This document shows, piece after piece, positions 1-7,412 of a DNA stretch of 21,170 nt (the first letter of the stretch is position 1; the number at the start of each line of letters is the position of its first letter). The position numbers were made by a program, and so were the translations under genes. Source of the stretch: an uncultured Bacteroidales bacterium (GTDB lineage: Bacteria > Bacteroidota > Bacteroidia > Bacteroidales > UBA932); assembly GCA_945983015.1 (NCBI GenBank), contig CAMFSN010000016.1, forward strand, positions 1-21,170, given 5' to 3'. Below the pieces are notes generated by a model. That model searched no databases. It worked only from the letters and a program-made list of their open reading frames with translations, and was not told where the DNA came from.

Positions 1-44
1 TTACTCACCGCGGGACTTTGGTCGGATGGTAAGAGGGGACCTAC

Positions 45-102
45 CTGGATGTAAGGGGAAGGAAACGAGCTGGATGTAATCAGGAAACTATACTGGATAT
101 GG
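45..102. repeat. Degenerate tandem CTGGATGTAA-type repeat
   Basis: CTGGATGTAA occurs at 45-54 and 70-79, and a diverged copy CTGGATATGG at 93-102, giving spacings of 25 and 23 bp. A weaker relative (TCGGATGGTAAG) lies at 22-33. The second halves also resemble each other (AGGAAAC occurs in two of them). The array is short and imperfect, so this is a modest claim; no function is evident. Confidence 0.4.
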
Positions 103-312
103 TGGTGGAATCAACTTTGCGAGAATACAGCCACCAGGATGTTACGAGTAACAATTATTATCCTCCAAACACCAGCGGTGCCGGCAGCTCCTCTCCGGAA
201 CCGTCTCACTTCGTTCGACCCCACCGCAAGCGGTTCCCCCTCTTACATTGCCGAGGGTGGCGTGTGTTCCGAAGAGGACTGCCGAGCACCTTGCCGTGAG
301 TAATAAAGAAAA

Positions 313-342
313 GAGACTGACCAAAAAGTGTTGGTCAGTCCC
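313..342 (-). terminator. Intrinsic terminator of fba
   Basis: GACTGACCAA (315-324) and TTGGTCAGTC (331-340) form a perfect 10-bp stem with a 6-nt loop. One further G-C pair can form outside a single mismatch. Read on the minus strand, the hairpin is followed at once by a T-rich run (TCTTTTCTTTATT). It lies about 33 bp past the fba stop codon on the same strand, which fits a rho-independent terminator for that gene. Confidence 0.85.
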
Positions 343-374
343 TTTAATATTAGCAGAAACTGTTATCTCAGAGA

Positions 375-1376
375 TTACTCTGCCTTGCCGTCTGAGCCAA
401 GGACATTGATGATCTTATGCTCGTAGAGCTTCTTCATCTCGTCACGGGCTGGGCCGAGGTATTTACGTGGGTCGAACTCGCCAGGTTTTTCTGTGAAGAC
501 CTTGCGGATAGCAGCGGTCATAGCCAAGCGAGAGTCTGAATCGATGTTGATCTTGCAGACTGCGCTCTTGGAAGCCTCGCGGAGCTGCTCCTCAGGAATA
601 CCTACTGCATCAGGGAGTTTACCACCATTGGCATTAATGATATCCACATACTCCTGTGGAACGGAAGAAGAGCCGTGAAGCACGATAGGGAATCCAGGGA
701 GCTTCTTCTCGATCTCGTGGAGAACGTTGAAAGCAAGTGGTGGTGGAACGAGACGGCCGGTCTTAGGGTCACGGGTGCACTGCTCCGGTTTGAACTTGTA
801 AGCACCGTGTGAAGTACCGATGGAAATGGCGAGAGAGTCGCAGCCTGTGCGGGTAGCGAAGTCGATCACCTCCTCCGGCTTTGTATAGTGAGATACCTCT
901 GAGGCTACCTCATCTTCAACGCCTGCGAGAACGCCAAGCTCAGCCTCAACTGTTACATCGAACTGATGAGCGTAATCAACAACCTTCTTAGTAAGAGCGA
1001 TATTCTCCTCGTATGGAAGAGAAGATGCATCGATCATAACTGATGAGAAGCCCATATCCACACAGCTCTTGCAAAGCTCGAAGCTGTCACCGTGATCCAG
1101 GTGAAGAACGATCTGAGGTTTCTCCCAGCCAAGTTCCTTAGCATATGCTACAGCGCCTTCTGCCATATAGCGAAGAAGAGTCTGGTTAGCATAGTTACGG
1201 GCACCCTTGCTGACCTGAAGAATAACAGGAGATTTGGTTTCAGCAGCAGCCTGGATGATAGCCTGAAGCTGCTCCATATTGTTAAAATTGAAAGCTGGAA
1301 TGGCATATCCACCAGCTACAGCCTTAGCAAACATCTCACGGGTGTTCACAAGACCAAGTTCTTTAAATGATACCAT
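375..1376 (-). CDS. fba: Class II fructose-1,6-bisphosphate aldolase
   Basis: Catalyses reversible cleavage of fructose 1,6-bisphosphate to dihydroxyacetone phosphate and glyceraldehyde 3-phosphate in cytosolic glycolysis and gluconeogenesis. The protein has 333 residues, normal for the class. The class II signature HLDHGDSFE is at about 92-100, with Asp94 as the likely catalytic acid and His95 as a zinc ligand. Further zinc ligands are expected at His190 (GTSHGAYK) and His234 (LHGSSSVP). The phosphate-binding segment INIDSDSR is near 277-284. The start ATG at 1374-1376 gives the usual short N-terminus before the barrel (MVSFKELG). The gene stands alone, with a promoter at 1422-1429 and a hairpin terminator at 313-342, and is divergent from gmk. 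The family is clear; confusion with other class II aldolases such as tagatose-bisphosphate aldolase cannot be fully excluded from sequence alone. Confidence 0.96.
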   Translation of the reverse strand: MVSFKELGLVNTREMFAKAVAGGYAIPAFNFNNMEQLQAIIQAAAETKSPVILQVSKGARNYANQTLLRYMAEGAVAYAKELGWEKPQIVLHLDHGDSFELCKSCVDMGFSSVMIDASSLPYEENIALTKKVVDYAHQFDVTVEAELGVLAGVEDEVASEVSHYTKPEEVIDFATRTGCDSLAISIGTSHGAYKFKPEQCTRDPKTGRLVPPPLAFNVLHEIEKKLPGFPIVLHGSSSVPQEYVDIINANGGKLPDAVGIPEEQLREASKSAVCKINIDSDSRLAMTAAIRKVFTEKPGEFDPRKYLGPARDEMKKLYEHKIINVLGSDGKAE

Positions 1377-1421
1377 AATCTTTTATAAGTAATTAATATT
1401 ATCCTATTGTCAAAATCGGCG

Positions 1422-1429
1422 CAAATTTA
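1422..1429 (-). promoter_or_regulatory. Bacteroidota-type -7 box for fba
   Basis: On the minus strand this reads TAAATTTG, an exact match to the Bacteroidota -7 element TAnnTTTG. About 20 bp upstream (1450-1453) the minus strand reads TTCG, a 3/4 match to the TTTG -33 element. The fba start codon is 46 bp downstream. Confidence 0.7.
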
Positions 1430-1462
1430 GTAAAAATTTTACTATAATCCGAAGAAAAGAAG

Positions 1463-1470
1463 TAGATTTG
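1463..1470 (+). promoter_or_regulatory. Bacteroidota-type -7 box for gmk-nadD
   Basis: TAGATTTG matches TAnnTTTG exactly. A TTTA 21 bp upstream (1438-1441) is a possible -33 element. The gmk ATG starts 24 bp after the box, giving a short leader. It lies back to back with the fba promoter in the same 118-bp divergent intergenic gap. Confidence 0.65.
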
Positions 1471-1494
1471 CAGACCAAGGCAAAAGTGTAATTT

Positions 1495-2067
1495 ATGAAA
1501 GGAAAAGTCGTAATATTCTCAGCTCCATCAGGGGCAGGCAAAAGCACCATAGTATCTCATATCCTAAAACATTACCCTGATCAGTTCGAGTTCTCGATAA
1601 GCGCCACCTCCAGAAAAGCCCGTGGCAGTGAACAAAATGGAGTCGAGTATTACTTCATAGACCTAAACAGATTCAAGGAGTTGATAGCCCAAGACGCCTT
1701 TGTGGAATATCAGGAAGTATATCAGGACAGATTCTATGGCACCCTAAAATCCGAAGTGGAAAGAATCTGGGCAGACGGCAAAATCATTATCTTCGACGTG
1801 GACGTAAAGGGAGGCTATAATCTGAAACGCTATTTCGGGGACAATGCCAGGTCCTTTCTCATCCTGCCTCCAAGTCTGGAGATTCTCGAGCAAAGGCTCA
1901 GGGGAAGAGGCACGGATTGCGAAGAGGACATCAGAACGAGGCTGAACAAGGCTCAAAGCGAGCTGGACTTCGCCCACGGAAAATTCGACGTCGAAGTGGT
2001 AAACGACAAACTCGAAGACGCCTTGAAGCAGAGTTATTCCGAAATCGATTCCTTTATATGCGGATAG
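1495..2067 (+). CDS. gmk: Guanylate kinase
   Basis: Phosphorylates GMP to GDP with ATP in the cytosol, feeding GTP and dGTP synthesis. The protein has 190 residues, close to the usual bacterial length. The P-loop is SAPSGAGKST at residues 9-18. The GMP-binding segment follows: ISATSRKARGSEQNGVEYYF at about 35-54, which is the guanylate kinase pattern. The DVDVKGG segment near residue 101 matches the conserved D-x-D-x-x-G region. The ATG at 1495 leaves only the standard short beta strand before the P-loop. Its last codons overlap nadD by 10 bp, so the two genes are very likely co-transcribed from the promoter at 1463-1470. Confidence 0.96.
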   Translation: MKGKVVIFSAPSGAGKSTIVSHILKHYPDQFEFSISATSRKARGSEQNGVEYYFIDLNRFKELIAQDAFVEYQEVYQDRFYGTLKSEVERIWADGKIIIFDVDVKGGYNLKRYFGDNARSFLILPPSLEILEQRLRGRGTDCEEDIRTRLNKAQSELDFAHGKFDVEVVNDKLEDALKQSYSEIDSFICG

Positions 2068-2588
2068 CTGTTTACTCCGGCAGTTTCGACCCTCTACACG
2101 AGGGACACCTGGCAATCCTAAAAATACTCAACGAACAATTCGACAAGGTGCTTCTGATGGTTTCTCCCCAGAATCCCCTCAAAAACAGCGAAAAAGCCCT
2201 GAATTCCCTCGAAAGGTTATCGGCTGCAGAAAAAAGCCTGAAAGAGCATCCGGAATTGGCCAAGGTGGAGCTCAGCGACATAGAATTTAAAATGAGCGCA
2301 CCGAATTACACTTACCGCAGCCTCAAAGCCCTCCAGGAGCAGTATCCTCAGGACGAGATATGCCTCGCGATAGGGGCGGATAACTTGGCCTGCTTTGACA
2401 AGTGGAAGAATTACAGCGAGATACTACTCAAATACGGGGTACTGGTCTTCCCCCGAAAAGGCTACGACAGCCAGGCGGAGCAGCGCAGACTTAAAGCAGA
2501 AAACGAAAGGTATAAAATAGAATTGGCAGAAATGGAGCTGGTAAACATCTCCTCCACGGAAATCCGGAAGAGGATGGGCAGGGAGTGA
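2058..2588 (+). CDS. nadD: Nicotinate-nucleotide adenylyltransferase
   Basis: Transfers AMP to nicotinate mononucleotide to form deamido-NAD in NAD biosynthesis. I place the start at the ATG at 2058, inside the last codons of gmk. The frame is open upstream to 1917, but homology begins exactly here: M-R-I-A-V-Y followed by SGSFDPLHEGH, the nucleotidyltransferase GxFxPxHxGH signature. That start gives 176 residues, within the family range. The second signature ISSTEIRKRM lies close to the C-terminus. The 10-bp overlap with gmk suggests translational coupling. Its stop codon is only 2 bp from the stop codon of the convergent DUF21/CBS gene. Confidence 0.93.
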   Translation: MRIAVYSGSFDPLHEGHLAILKILNEQFDKVLLMVSPQNPLKNSEKALNSLERLSAAEKSLKEHPELAKVELSDIEFKMSAPNYTYRSLKALQEQYPQDEICLAIGADNLACFDKWKNYSEILLKYGVLVFPRKGYDSQAEQRRLKAENERYKIELAEMELVNISSTEIRKRMGRE

Positions 2589-2590
2589 GG

Positions 2591-3628
2591 CTATTTGTCC
2601 GAAACGTTCCTTTTCTTCCACTGGGCCAATGCCAATTGCTGCATATCCCTAACCGAATCGCGCTCATCCACGATTTCGCTGCCCATTATGGTTTCGATTA
2701 CATCCTCCAAGGTCAGGATTCCCTGAAAACTGCCGTACTCGTCGATAACGATGCTGATCTGCTCATCGTGCTCCAGCATCTCGTCCCAGACCTTATCCAT
2801 AGGAGTGTCTTCGTCGAAACTGGCTATGTCCCTGCGAATCTCGCCCAAGGTCTTATCGAACTTATCCTCAGCTACGAGCTGAAGTACGTCCATCCTTAAG
2901 ACATAACCGGTGATATATTCGTCATTGTCGGCATAAACCGGTATTCTGGAGTGACTTTTATACTTCTTATCCTTGAAAAAGGCTCTCAGAGTCATACTCT
3001 CAGGAGCAATGGCACATACCACCCTAGGAGTCATCACGTCGTAGGCCTTCACCTCATCGAGATTTATGACATTCTGGATAATCTCATTCTCATCCTCCTC
3101 CAAATCTCCGGCTTCCTCCGCCACATTCGCCATAGCGGACACCTCGTCACGGGAGACGGTGGCATCGGCAGAGTCCTTAGGGGCAATGAGTTTCTGGAAT
3201 TTCTCTATCAGCCATACGAAAGGGAACATCACCACTATCAACACCCTGATGGCGGAAGCGGTGAAGCCCATCAGATGACGGTAACCGTGGGTACCTATGG
3301 TCTTTGGGACAATCTCCGAGAATACCAGGATAAGGATGGTGGTAATGGCACTGACAAGACCAAACCACTCACTGCCGAAGAGGACTGTGGATTGACGGCC
3401 CACTCCGGCAGCGCCTATGGTGTTAGCTATGGTATTCAGGGAGAGAATCGCCGCGATGGGACGAGAAGATTCCTGCTTATAGCTTTTCATTCTTTTAGCC
3501 GGAGCATAACCCTCCTCTTCCCTCATAGTGATAAAGGAAATAGGCGTGGACATCAGTACCGATTCAAGTACTGAACACAGGAAGGAAATCGCCATCGCGC
3601 CTAAAAGAAATAACAAAAGCAAGCCCAT
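2591..3628 (-). CDS. DUF21/CNNM membrane protein with two CBS domains (CorC/HlyC-like, short form)
   Basis: An inner-membrane protein of the CNNM/CorC (DUF21) family, whose studied members act in divalent-cation (Mg2+/Co2+) handling. Residues 1 to about 150 form the DUF21 membrane domain, with hydrophobic segments near 2-25, 57-75, 90-108 and 122-142 and the typical motif FSEIVPKTIG at 103-112. Two CBS domains follow at about 199-255 and 262-318, ending in the family motif around GSEIVDE. The 345-residue protein stops soon after, so the C-terminal CorC/HlyC transporter-associated domain of longer relatives is missing. The start overlaps the upstream endonuclease stop by one base (TAATG), implying coupling. 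It is the last gene of the series and converges on nadD. Family membership is clear; substrate is not. Confidence 0.88.
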   Translation of the reverse strand: MGLLLLFLLGAMAISFLCSVLESVLMSTPISFITMREEEGYAPAKRMKSYKQESSRPIAAILSLNTIANTIGAAGVGRQSTVLFGSEWFGLVSAITTILILVFSEIVPKTIGTHGYRHLMGFTASAIRVLIVVMFPFVWLIEKFQKLIAPKDSADATVSRDEVSAMANVAEEAGDLEEDENEIIQNVINLDEVKAYDVMTPRVVCAIAPESMTLRAFFKDKKYKSHSRIPVYADNDEYITGYVLRMDVLQLVAEDKFDKTLGEIRRDIASFDEDTPMDKVWDEMLEHDEQISIVIDEYGSFQGILTLEDVIETIMGSEIVDERDSVRDMQQLALAQWKKRNVSDK

Positions 3629-4674
3629 TATAAACCCCAGTCAGATGCCTTATAGCTCGATTTCGGAGCATTAGGCACATTTACAAAGTAAGTGAATCCC
3701 GTAATCTTTTCCAAGTCAGATACAGACATCAATTCCTTGGAGCTCGGTTTCTGCCCCTTGAGATCATTCGTATGAGTACGGACGAAAGCCACGCACTTAA
3801 GTTCATCCGCAGAACAGTTCTTCACACTCTTGCCACTGTTCCCCTTCTTGGTCCTAAGCAGAAGATAATAGAACATAGTAGGACAGGAGACATCGTTTCG
3901 ACCCCCGAACTCTATAGTCTTAGGACTTGCCGACATATTGTAGCCATCGGTGTATTTGTCAAAATAGCAGCCGATTACCACATACAGAGTATCGGAACAA
4001 ACCTGGGTGTCCACATAATCCTCCAGCAGATTCCATCCACCGCCACCGTTATTGAAGCCAGTCGAATACTGCGGTGCTATATTCGTGTAATAAAAGACCT
4101 GGGTATTAGTCTTTCTGGATGCCAATCTCTCTCGGGAGCCGAGCATATGGCCCTTATTACAGCCACCGCCCGTACTCTTGCTGCTATACTGAATCTCGGC
4201 TGGAATATCCGGATCCCTGGCGTATGCATCGGTGCGCTTTACTTTTTCTACCTGGTACATCTGATGCCTGGGTGCGGCCACCCATACAGGGCAATGATGC
4301 TCTCCGCTATAGCAAACAGTATAATTTCTGGCATCTGTGCCATCCGGAGCCTTCAAATCCGTAAAATGATAGGCATAATAAAGACTCTGGTCATTATCGT
4401 CCCTGCCGTTCCTGTCGTAGTCTGGCACTACCGGCAGCTCGGCCCAGCCATACTTTAACTTTTGACCAGGCTCGGGATCAGGATCGGGGTCGGGGTCAGG
4501 GTCAGGTTCTGGCTCAGGTTCAGGTTCCGGCTCAGGATCTGGATCTGGATCTGGGTCTGGATCTGGGTCTGGATTTTCTATGCCAGAGTCAAAAATAACA
4601 CCTTCGCAGGAGCTGACTCCGGCAACTGCGAGAGATATTAACAATAAGAGTTTAAAGAATGTCGATTTTTTCAC
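3628..4674 (-). CDS. Lipoprotein DNA/RNA non-specific endonuclease (NUC1 family) with an Asp/Glu-Pro linker
   Basis: A predicted exported, lipid-anchored nuclease of the Serratia-nuclease (DNA/RNA non-specific endonuclease) superfamily. The N-terminus is a lipoprotein signal peptide (MKKSTFFKLLLLISLAVAG) with lipobox V-S-S-C and lipidation at Cys23. Residues 35-69 are an almost perfect run of Asp-Pro and Glu-Pro dipeptides, encoded by a hexanucleotide repeat. The catalytic domain follows from about residue 75. CNKGHMLGS at 172-180 is a variant of the DRGH active-site motif, with His176 as the general base. FNNGGGGWNLLE at 207-218 supplies the expected metal-binding Asn and downstream Glu. The gene starts 15 bp after rnfA and overlaps the next gene by one base, so it probably sits in the rnf transcript. 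Nutrient scavenging from extracellular nucleic acid is an inference. Confidence 0.88.
   Translation of the reverse strand: MKKSTFFKLLLLISLAVAGVSSCEGVIFDSGIENPDPDPDPDPDPDPEPEPEPEPEPDPDPDPDPDPEPGQKLKYGWAELPVVPDYDRNGRDDNDQSLYYAYHFTDLKAPDGTDARNYTVCYSGEHHCPVWVAAPRHQMYQVEKVKRTDAYARDPDIPAEIQYSSKSTGGGCNKGHMLGSRERLASRKTNTQVFYYTNIAPQYSTGFNNGGGGWNLLEDYVDTQVCSDTLYVVIGCYFDKYTDGYNMSASPKTIEFGGRNDVSCPTMFYYLLLRTKKGNSGKSVKNCSADELKCVAFVRTHTNDLKGQKPSSKELMSVSDLEKITGFTYFVNVPNAPKSSYKASDWGL
4465..4572. repeat. Hexanucleotide repeat encoding the (Asp/Glu-Pro)n linker
   Basis: A run of near-identical 6-bp units, on the plus strand mostly variants of TCAGGA, TCTGGA, TCGGGG and TCTGGG, spans about 108 bp inside the endonuclease gene. 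Each unit encodes one Asp-Pro or Glu-Pro dipeptide. Because the unit is a multiple of three, gain or loss of copies would change linker length without breaking the frame. Confidence 0.85.
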
Positions 4675-4689
4675 GATACTATCATACTT

Positions 4690-5292
4690 TTAGACCATTC
4701 CGGAAAAACCGAAAAAGGCCATAGCCATAATACTTACAGTAATCAATGCGATAGGAAGTCCCTTGAACGCCTTCGGAACATTGTTCCCAGCGAGATGCTC
4801 ACGCAATCCGGCGAAAAGAATCATCGCCAGACCATAACCCAGGGAAGTAGCGAGAGCATAAACGGTCGCCTGTCCCAGATTAAGCAGGCCAATGGCCTGA
4901 CCTCCTATAGTAAACTGCTTGGTAGCTACTGTGATAGCCACACCGAGAACAGCACAGTTAGTAGTGATGAGAGGAAGGAAGATTCCAAGCGCCTGATAAA
5001 GTGAAGGGCTGATTTTCTTCAGGACTATCTCCACCATCTGAACCAAGGCGGCAATCACCAGGATAAAGGCGATGGTCTGCAAGAACTCCAGATGGAATTG
5101 GACGAGAAGGTACTTGTTAATAAGGAAAGTAACTACCGTAGCCAATGTTATCACAAAACACACGGCACCGGACATACCCGTAGCGGTGCTGAGTTTGTTA
5201 GAAACCCCCAGGAAAGGGCAGATTCCCAAAAACTGCGACAGCAGAATATTATTTACGAATATCGCTGAGATAATGATTAAGATATACTCCAT
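4690..5292 (-). CDS. rnfA: Rnf complex subunit RnfA
   Basis: Integral membrane subunit of the Rnf complex (ferredoxin:NAD+ oxidoreductase, ion-translocating). The 200-residue sequence has six hydrophobic segments. The FVNNILLSQFLGICPFLGV region near residues 12-30 places Cys25 in the first membrane helix, and TTNCAVLG places Cys113 in a later one. In this family these cysteines pair with those of RnfE to hold an intramembrane iron-sulfur centre. The length matches known RnfA (about 193 residues). It is the last rnf gene in the order B-C-D-G-E-A, 9 bp after rnfE and 15 bp before the endonuclease gene. RnfA and RnfE are paralogues; the N-terminal motif and the distal position identify this one as RnfA. 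Confidence 0.95.
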   Translation of the reverse strand: MEYILIIISAIFVNNILLSQFLGICPFLGVSNKLSTATGMSGAVCFVITLATVVTFLINKYLLVQFHLEFLQTIAFILVIAALVQMVEIVLKKISPSLYQALGIFLPLITTNCAVLGVAITVATKQFTIGGQAIGLLNLGQATVYALATSLGYGLAMILFAGLREHLAGNNVPKAFKGLPIALITVSIMAMAFFGFSGMV

Positions 5293-5301
5293 AATGCCCT
5301 G

Positions 5302-5886
5302 CTATTTTTTCAAAAACTTATTAAACAAAACCATAAGATAACCCAGAACCATAAATGCTCCAGGGGCAAGCACGAAGGCCAGCATTCCATCTCCTGCGAT
5401 AAACTTCCATCCGAAGAGGGAGCCGCTTCCCAGGACCTCCCTCACCAAACCAATCACGGTAAGGGCAAGGGTAAATCCAAGGCCAATCCCCACTCCATCC
5501 AGAGCGGAAGCCCAAACCCCATTCTTGCTGGCAAAAGCCTCGGCTCTTCCCAGGACTATGCAATTCACCACGATAAGAGGGATGAATAGACCCAGGGATT
5601 CGTAGACCGTAGGTACGAAAGCCTGCATAAGTAACTGAAGTACAGTCACAAAGGTAGCTATAACCACTATATAGACAGGGATGTGAACCTTATCCGGAAC
5701 CATAGGGGAAATGAGAGAAATCACGATGTTCGAGAAAATGAGCACGAACATAGTGGCCAGACCCATCTCCAAGCCATTGATAGCGGAAGTGGTAGTGGCC
5801 AAAGTAGGACACATACCCAAGACCAGGACAAATACAGGATTCTCCTTGATCAAACCTTTAGTGATAAGTGACAAATTCTTTCCCAT
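5302..5886 (-). CDS. rnfE: Rnf complex subunit RnfE
   Basis: Integral membrane subunit, paralogue of RnfA, with about six membrane segments in 194 residues. The family pattern ENPVFVLVLGMCPTLA at 15-30 carries Cys26, and VVNCIVLGRAEAFA carries Cys109. These are the two residues expected to share an iron-sulfur centre with RnfA at the middle of the membrane. The GRAEAFA extension after the second cysteine is typical of RnfE/NqrD rather than RnfA. The ATG start lies 1 bp past the rnfG stop codon, so translation is probably coupled. The protein ends in a short basic tail (NKFLKK). Confidence 0.95.
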   Translation of the reverse strand: MGKNLSLITKGLIKENPVFVLVLGMCPTLATTTSAINGLEMGLATMFVLIFSNIVISLISPMVPDKVHIPVYIVVIATFVTVLQLLMQAFVPTVYESLGLFIPLIVVNCIVLGRAEAFASKNGVWASALDGVGIGLGFTLALTVIGLVREVLGSGSLFGWKFIAGDGMLAFVLAPGAFMVLGYLMVLFNKFLKK

Positions 5887-5887
5887 A

Positions 5888-6436
5888 CTACATTCCTCCT
5901 AATCTTTTTACAAGTTCCACAGCCTGGCTTACGGCAGCGCAGTAAGCCCTCGAAGTGATGGTGGAGCCGGTGATGGCATCCAAATCGCCCCCGTCTTTCT
6001 TAACACTGAGTTTCTTATCCGTTCCCAAGCCATTGAACTGAGAGATGAATTTCTCATCAGTCTTACATTTGGCCCCAAGCCCAGGGGTCTCGCTATGCGA
6101 GAGCACAGAAGTCTTATAGACAGTTCCGTCAGGCAAAACTCCCACCATAAGGGAAATTGGCCCGCCGAAACCCACCTCAGAAGTCTTGACGGCATAGGCT
6201 TTAAGCACTCCGTCCTCACTCAAGGTGTAATACTCGTAAGAATCATAGACTTGCTTCTCAGAAAGCACTCCCCCCTCGGGCAGCACTTCGGATATGGACC
6301 TCTGGAGGATATTCAGATTGGCCTGCTCAATAGGCTTTTCGGTAAGCACATACACTCCCCCGAGGATGGCAGAGCACACAAGGCAGACTCCGGTCAAGCA
6401 GAGAAGCATATTAACAAGAGTAGATTTTGCAGCCAT
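5888..6436 (-). CDS. rnfG: Rnf complex subunit RnfG (covalent-FMN subunit)
   Basis: Membrane-anchored, extracytoplasmic electron-carrying subunit with a covalently attached FMN. I choose the ATG at 6434-6436, giving 182 residues, because GGAGGAAGTAATT lies directly in front of it. An upstream in-frame ATG at 6472 would add 12 residues that overlap rnfD and have no such site. One membrane helix spans about residues 8-31. HSETPGLGAK at 114-123 is the family's conserved motif. The flavinylation site is TGST at 156-159, within DAITGSTITS, where Thr159 should carry FMN attached by an ApbE-type transferase; no apbE gene is in the window. It starts 2 bp after the rnfD stop codon and ends 1 bp before rnfE. 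Confidence 0.94.
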   Translation of the reverse strand: MAAKSTLVNMLLCLTGVCLVCSAILGGVYVLTEKPIEQANLNILQRSISEVLPEGGVLSEKQVYDSYEYYTLSEDGVLKAYAVKTSEVGFGGPISLMVGVLPDGTVYKTSVLSHSETPGLGAKCKTDEKFISQFNGLGTDKKLSVKKDGGDLDAITGSTITSRAYCAAVSQAVELVKRLGGM

Positions 6437-6438
6437 AA

Positions 6439-7404
6439 TTACTTCCTCCCGTATTTTTTCTGGTGGCACCATCTATTCAAAAGAGGCACCGCCATATTCA
6501 TAATCAAAATGGCGAAACTCATTCCCTCAGGATATGAGCCAAAGAGACGGATGAGCATCACCAGGACACCAATTCCTATACCGTAGATAATTCCACCCTT
6601 GTCACTCATAGGAGAGGTCACGTAGTCAGTAGCCATAAAGCAGGCACCCAGAATCAGACCTCCACTCAAAAGAGTGAAAAGCGGGTCAGGATAGACAGCA
6701 GGATCAATAAGGAAAAATACTCCGCTGAAAAGGGCCACTGTAACAAAGATGCTTAAACTAATCCAAGGCTTGATCACCTTCCTCGCGCAGAGATACACAA
6801 AACCTGCCAGAAGAGCTATGGCACTTATCTCACCGGCCGAACCTCCGATATTAAAGAAAAGGGTCTGAAGATAGTCCACTCCCTGAATGGCCTCAACTCC
6901 CCCTTCTGAGAAACGGCCCAGAAGAGTAGCTCCGGAAACCGCGTCAGTCGAATGGATAAAACCCTGAGGGACAGTCCAATCCGTCATAATCGAAGGGAAA
7001 GATATCAGCAGGAACACACGAGCCGTAATGGCAGGGTTAAACACATTCTGGCCAATTCCTCCGAAAGACATCTTGGCTACTCCAATAGCTATCACTGCAC
7101 CCACGAACACTACCCATACAGGAGTGGTGCAAGGCAGGTTCATAGCCAAAAGCAGGCCGGTAACCACAGCCGAGAGATCTCCGACCGTACTCGGAGCTTT
7201 CAAGAGATACTTGGTGATGGCCCATTCGAGGAAGACGCAGGAAGCCACGCTCACCGAGAGGACCAACAATTCACTCCATCCATAAAATAAAACCGACACT
7301 ATAATCGCAGGAGCAAGCGCGATTATCACATCCCTCATCAGCGAACGGGTGCTCACATTGGTATGAAGATGCGGTGCAGGTGATACTAACATAGTATTGC
7401 TCAT
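6439..7404 (-). CDS. rnfD: Rnf complex subunit RnfD (covalent-FMN membrane subunit)
   Basis: Multi-pass inner-membrane subunit related to NqrB, 321 residues with about nine to ten hydrophobic segments. The flavinylation motif SGAT lies at 157-160 (within DAVSGATLLG), so Thr160 should carry covalent FMN on an extracytoplasmic loop. Other family landmarks are the N-terminal SPAPHLH segment near residues 8-14 and GGIGQNVFNPAITARVF at about 115-131. The gene sits 8 bp after rnfC and 2 bp before the rnfG start chosen here. With RnfG it forms the expected pair of flavoproteins in the membrane electron path. Confidence 0.95.
   Translation of the reverse strand: MSNTMLVSPAPHLHTNVSTRSLMRDVIIALAPAIIVSVLFYGWSELLVLSVSVASCVFLEWAITKYLLKAPSTVGDLSAVVTGLLLAMNLPCTTPVWVVFVGAVIAIGVAKMSFGGIGQNVFNPAITARVFLLISFPSIMTDWTVPQGFIHSTDAVSGATLLGRFSEGGVEAIQGVDYLQTLFFNIGGSAGEISAIALLAGFVYLCARKVIKPWISLSIFVTVALFSGVFFLIDPAVYPDPLFTLLSGGLILGACFMATDYVTSPMSDKGGIIYGIGIGVLVMLIRLFGSYPEGMSFAILIMNMAVPLLNRWCHQKKYGRK
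6443..6449 (-). promoter_or_regulatory. Ribosome binding site deciding the rnfG start
   Basis: On the minus strand this reads GGAGGAA, six bases before the ATG at 6436. It is a near-perfect Shine-Dalgarno sequence, unusual in this window, and supports the shorter RnfG start over the one 36 bp upstream. It overlaps the last codons of rnfD. Confidence 0.75.
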
Positions 7405-7412
7405 AACTTTAC

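Larger units (their letters stand above)
1..374. other. Left-edge intergenic region with repeat-like sequence, no convincing gene
   Basis: No reading frame here resembles a known protein, and the short ones on both strands lack a plausible ribosome binding site. The first bases (TTACTCACCG, 1-10) match the conserved part of the 51-bp repeat at the right edge, and CCGTGAGTAA at 294-303 is nearly its reverse complement. Degenerate copies of a CTGGATGTAA motif lie at 45-54, 70-79 and 93-102. From about 180 to 300 the sequence is G+C rich with short inverted pieces, such as GGAACCG answered by CGGTTCC. The fba terminator is at 313-342. I read this as an intergenic repeat region. A 60-codon minus-strand frame (142-324) is probably not a gene. 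Confidence 0.6.

Noticed and set aside
142..324. 60-residue minus-strand protein
   Set aside because: It lies in repeat-like G+C-rich DNA, overlaps the fba terminator at its 5' end, has no ribosome binding site, and shows no recognisable domain.
1917..2057. N-terminal extension of NadD
   Set aside because: These 47 codons lie entirely within gmk in another frame, are Arg-rich and unlike any NadD; the nucleotidyltransferase fold begins at the ATG at 2058.
6437..6472. Twelve extra N-terminal residues on RnfG
   Set aside because: The downstream ATG at 6436 has a near-perfect Shine-Dalgarno sequence and gives the usual RnfG N-terminus just before its membrane helix.
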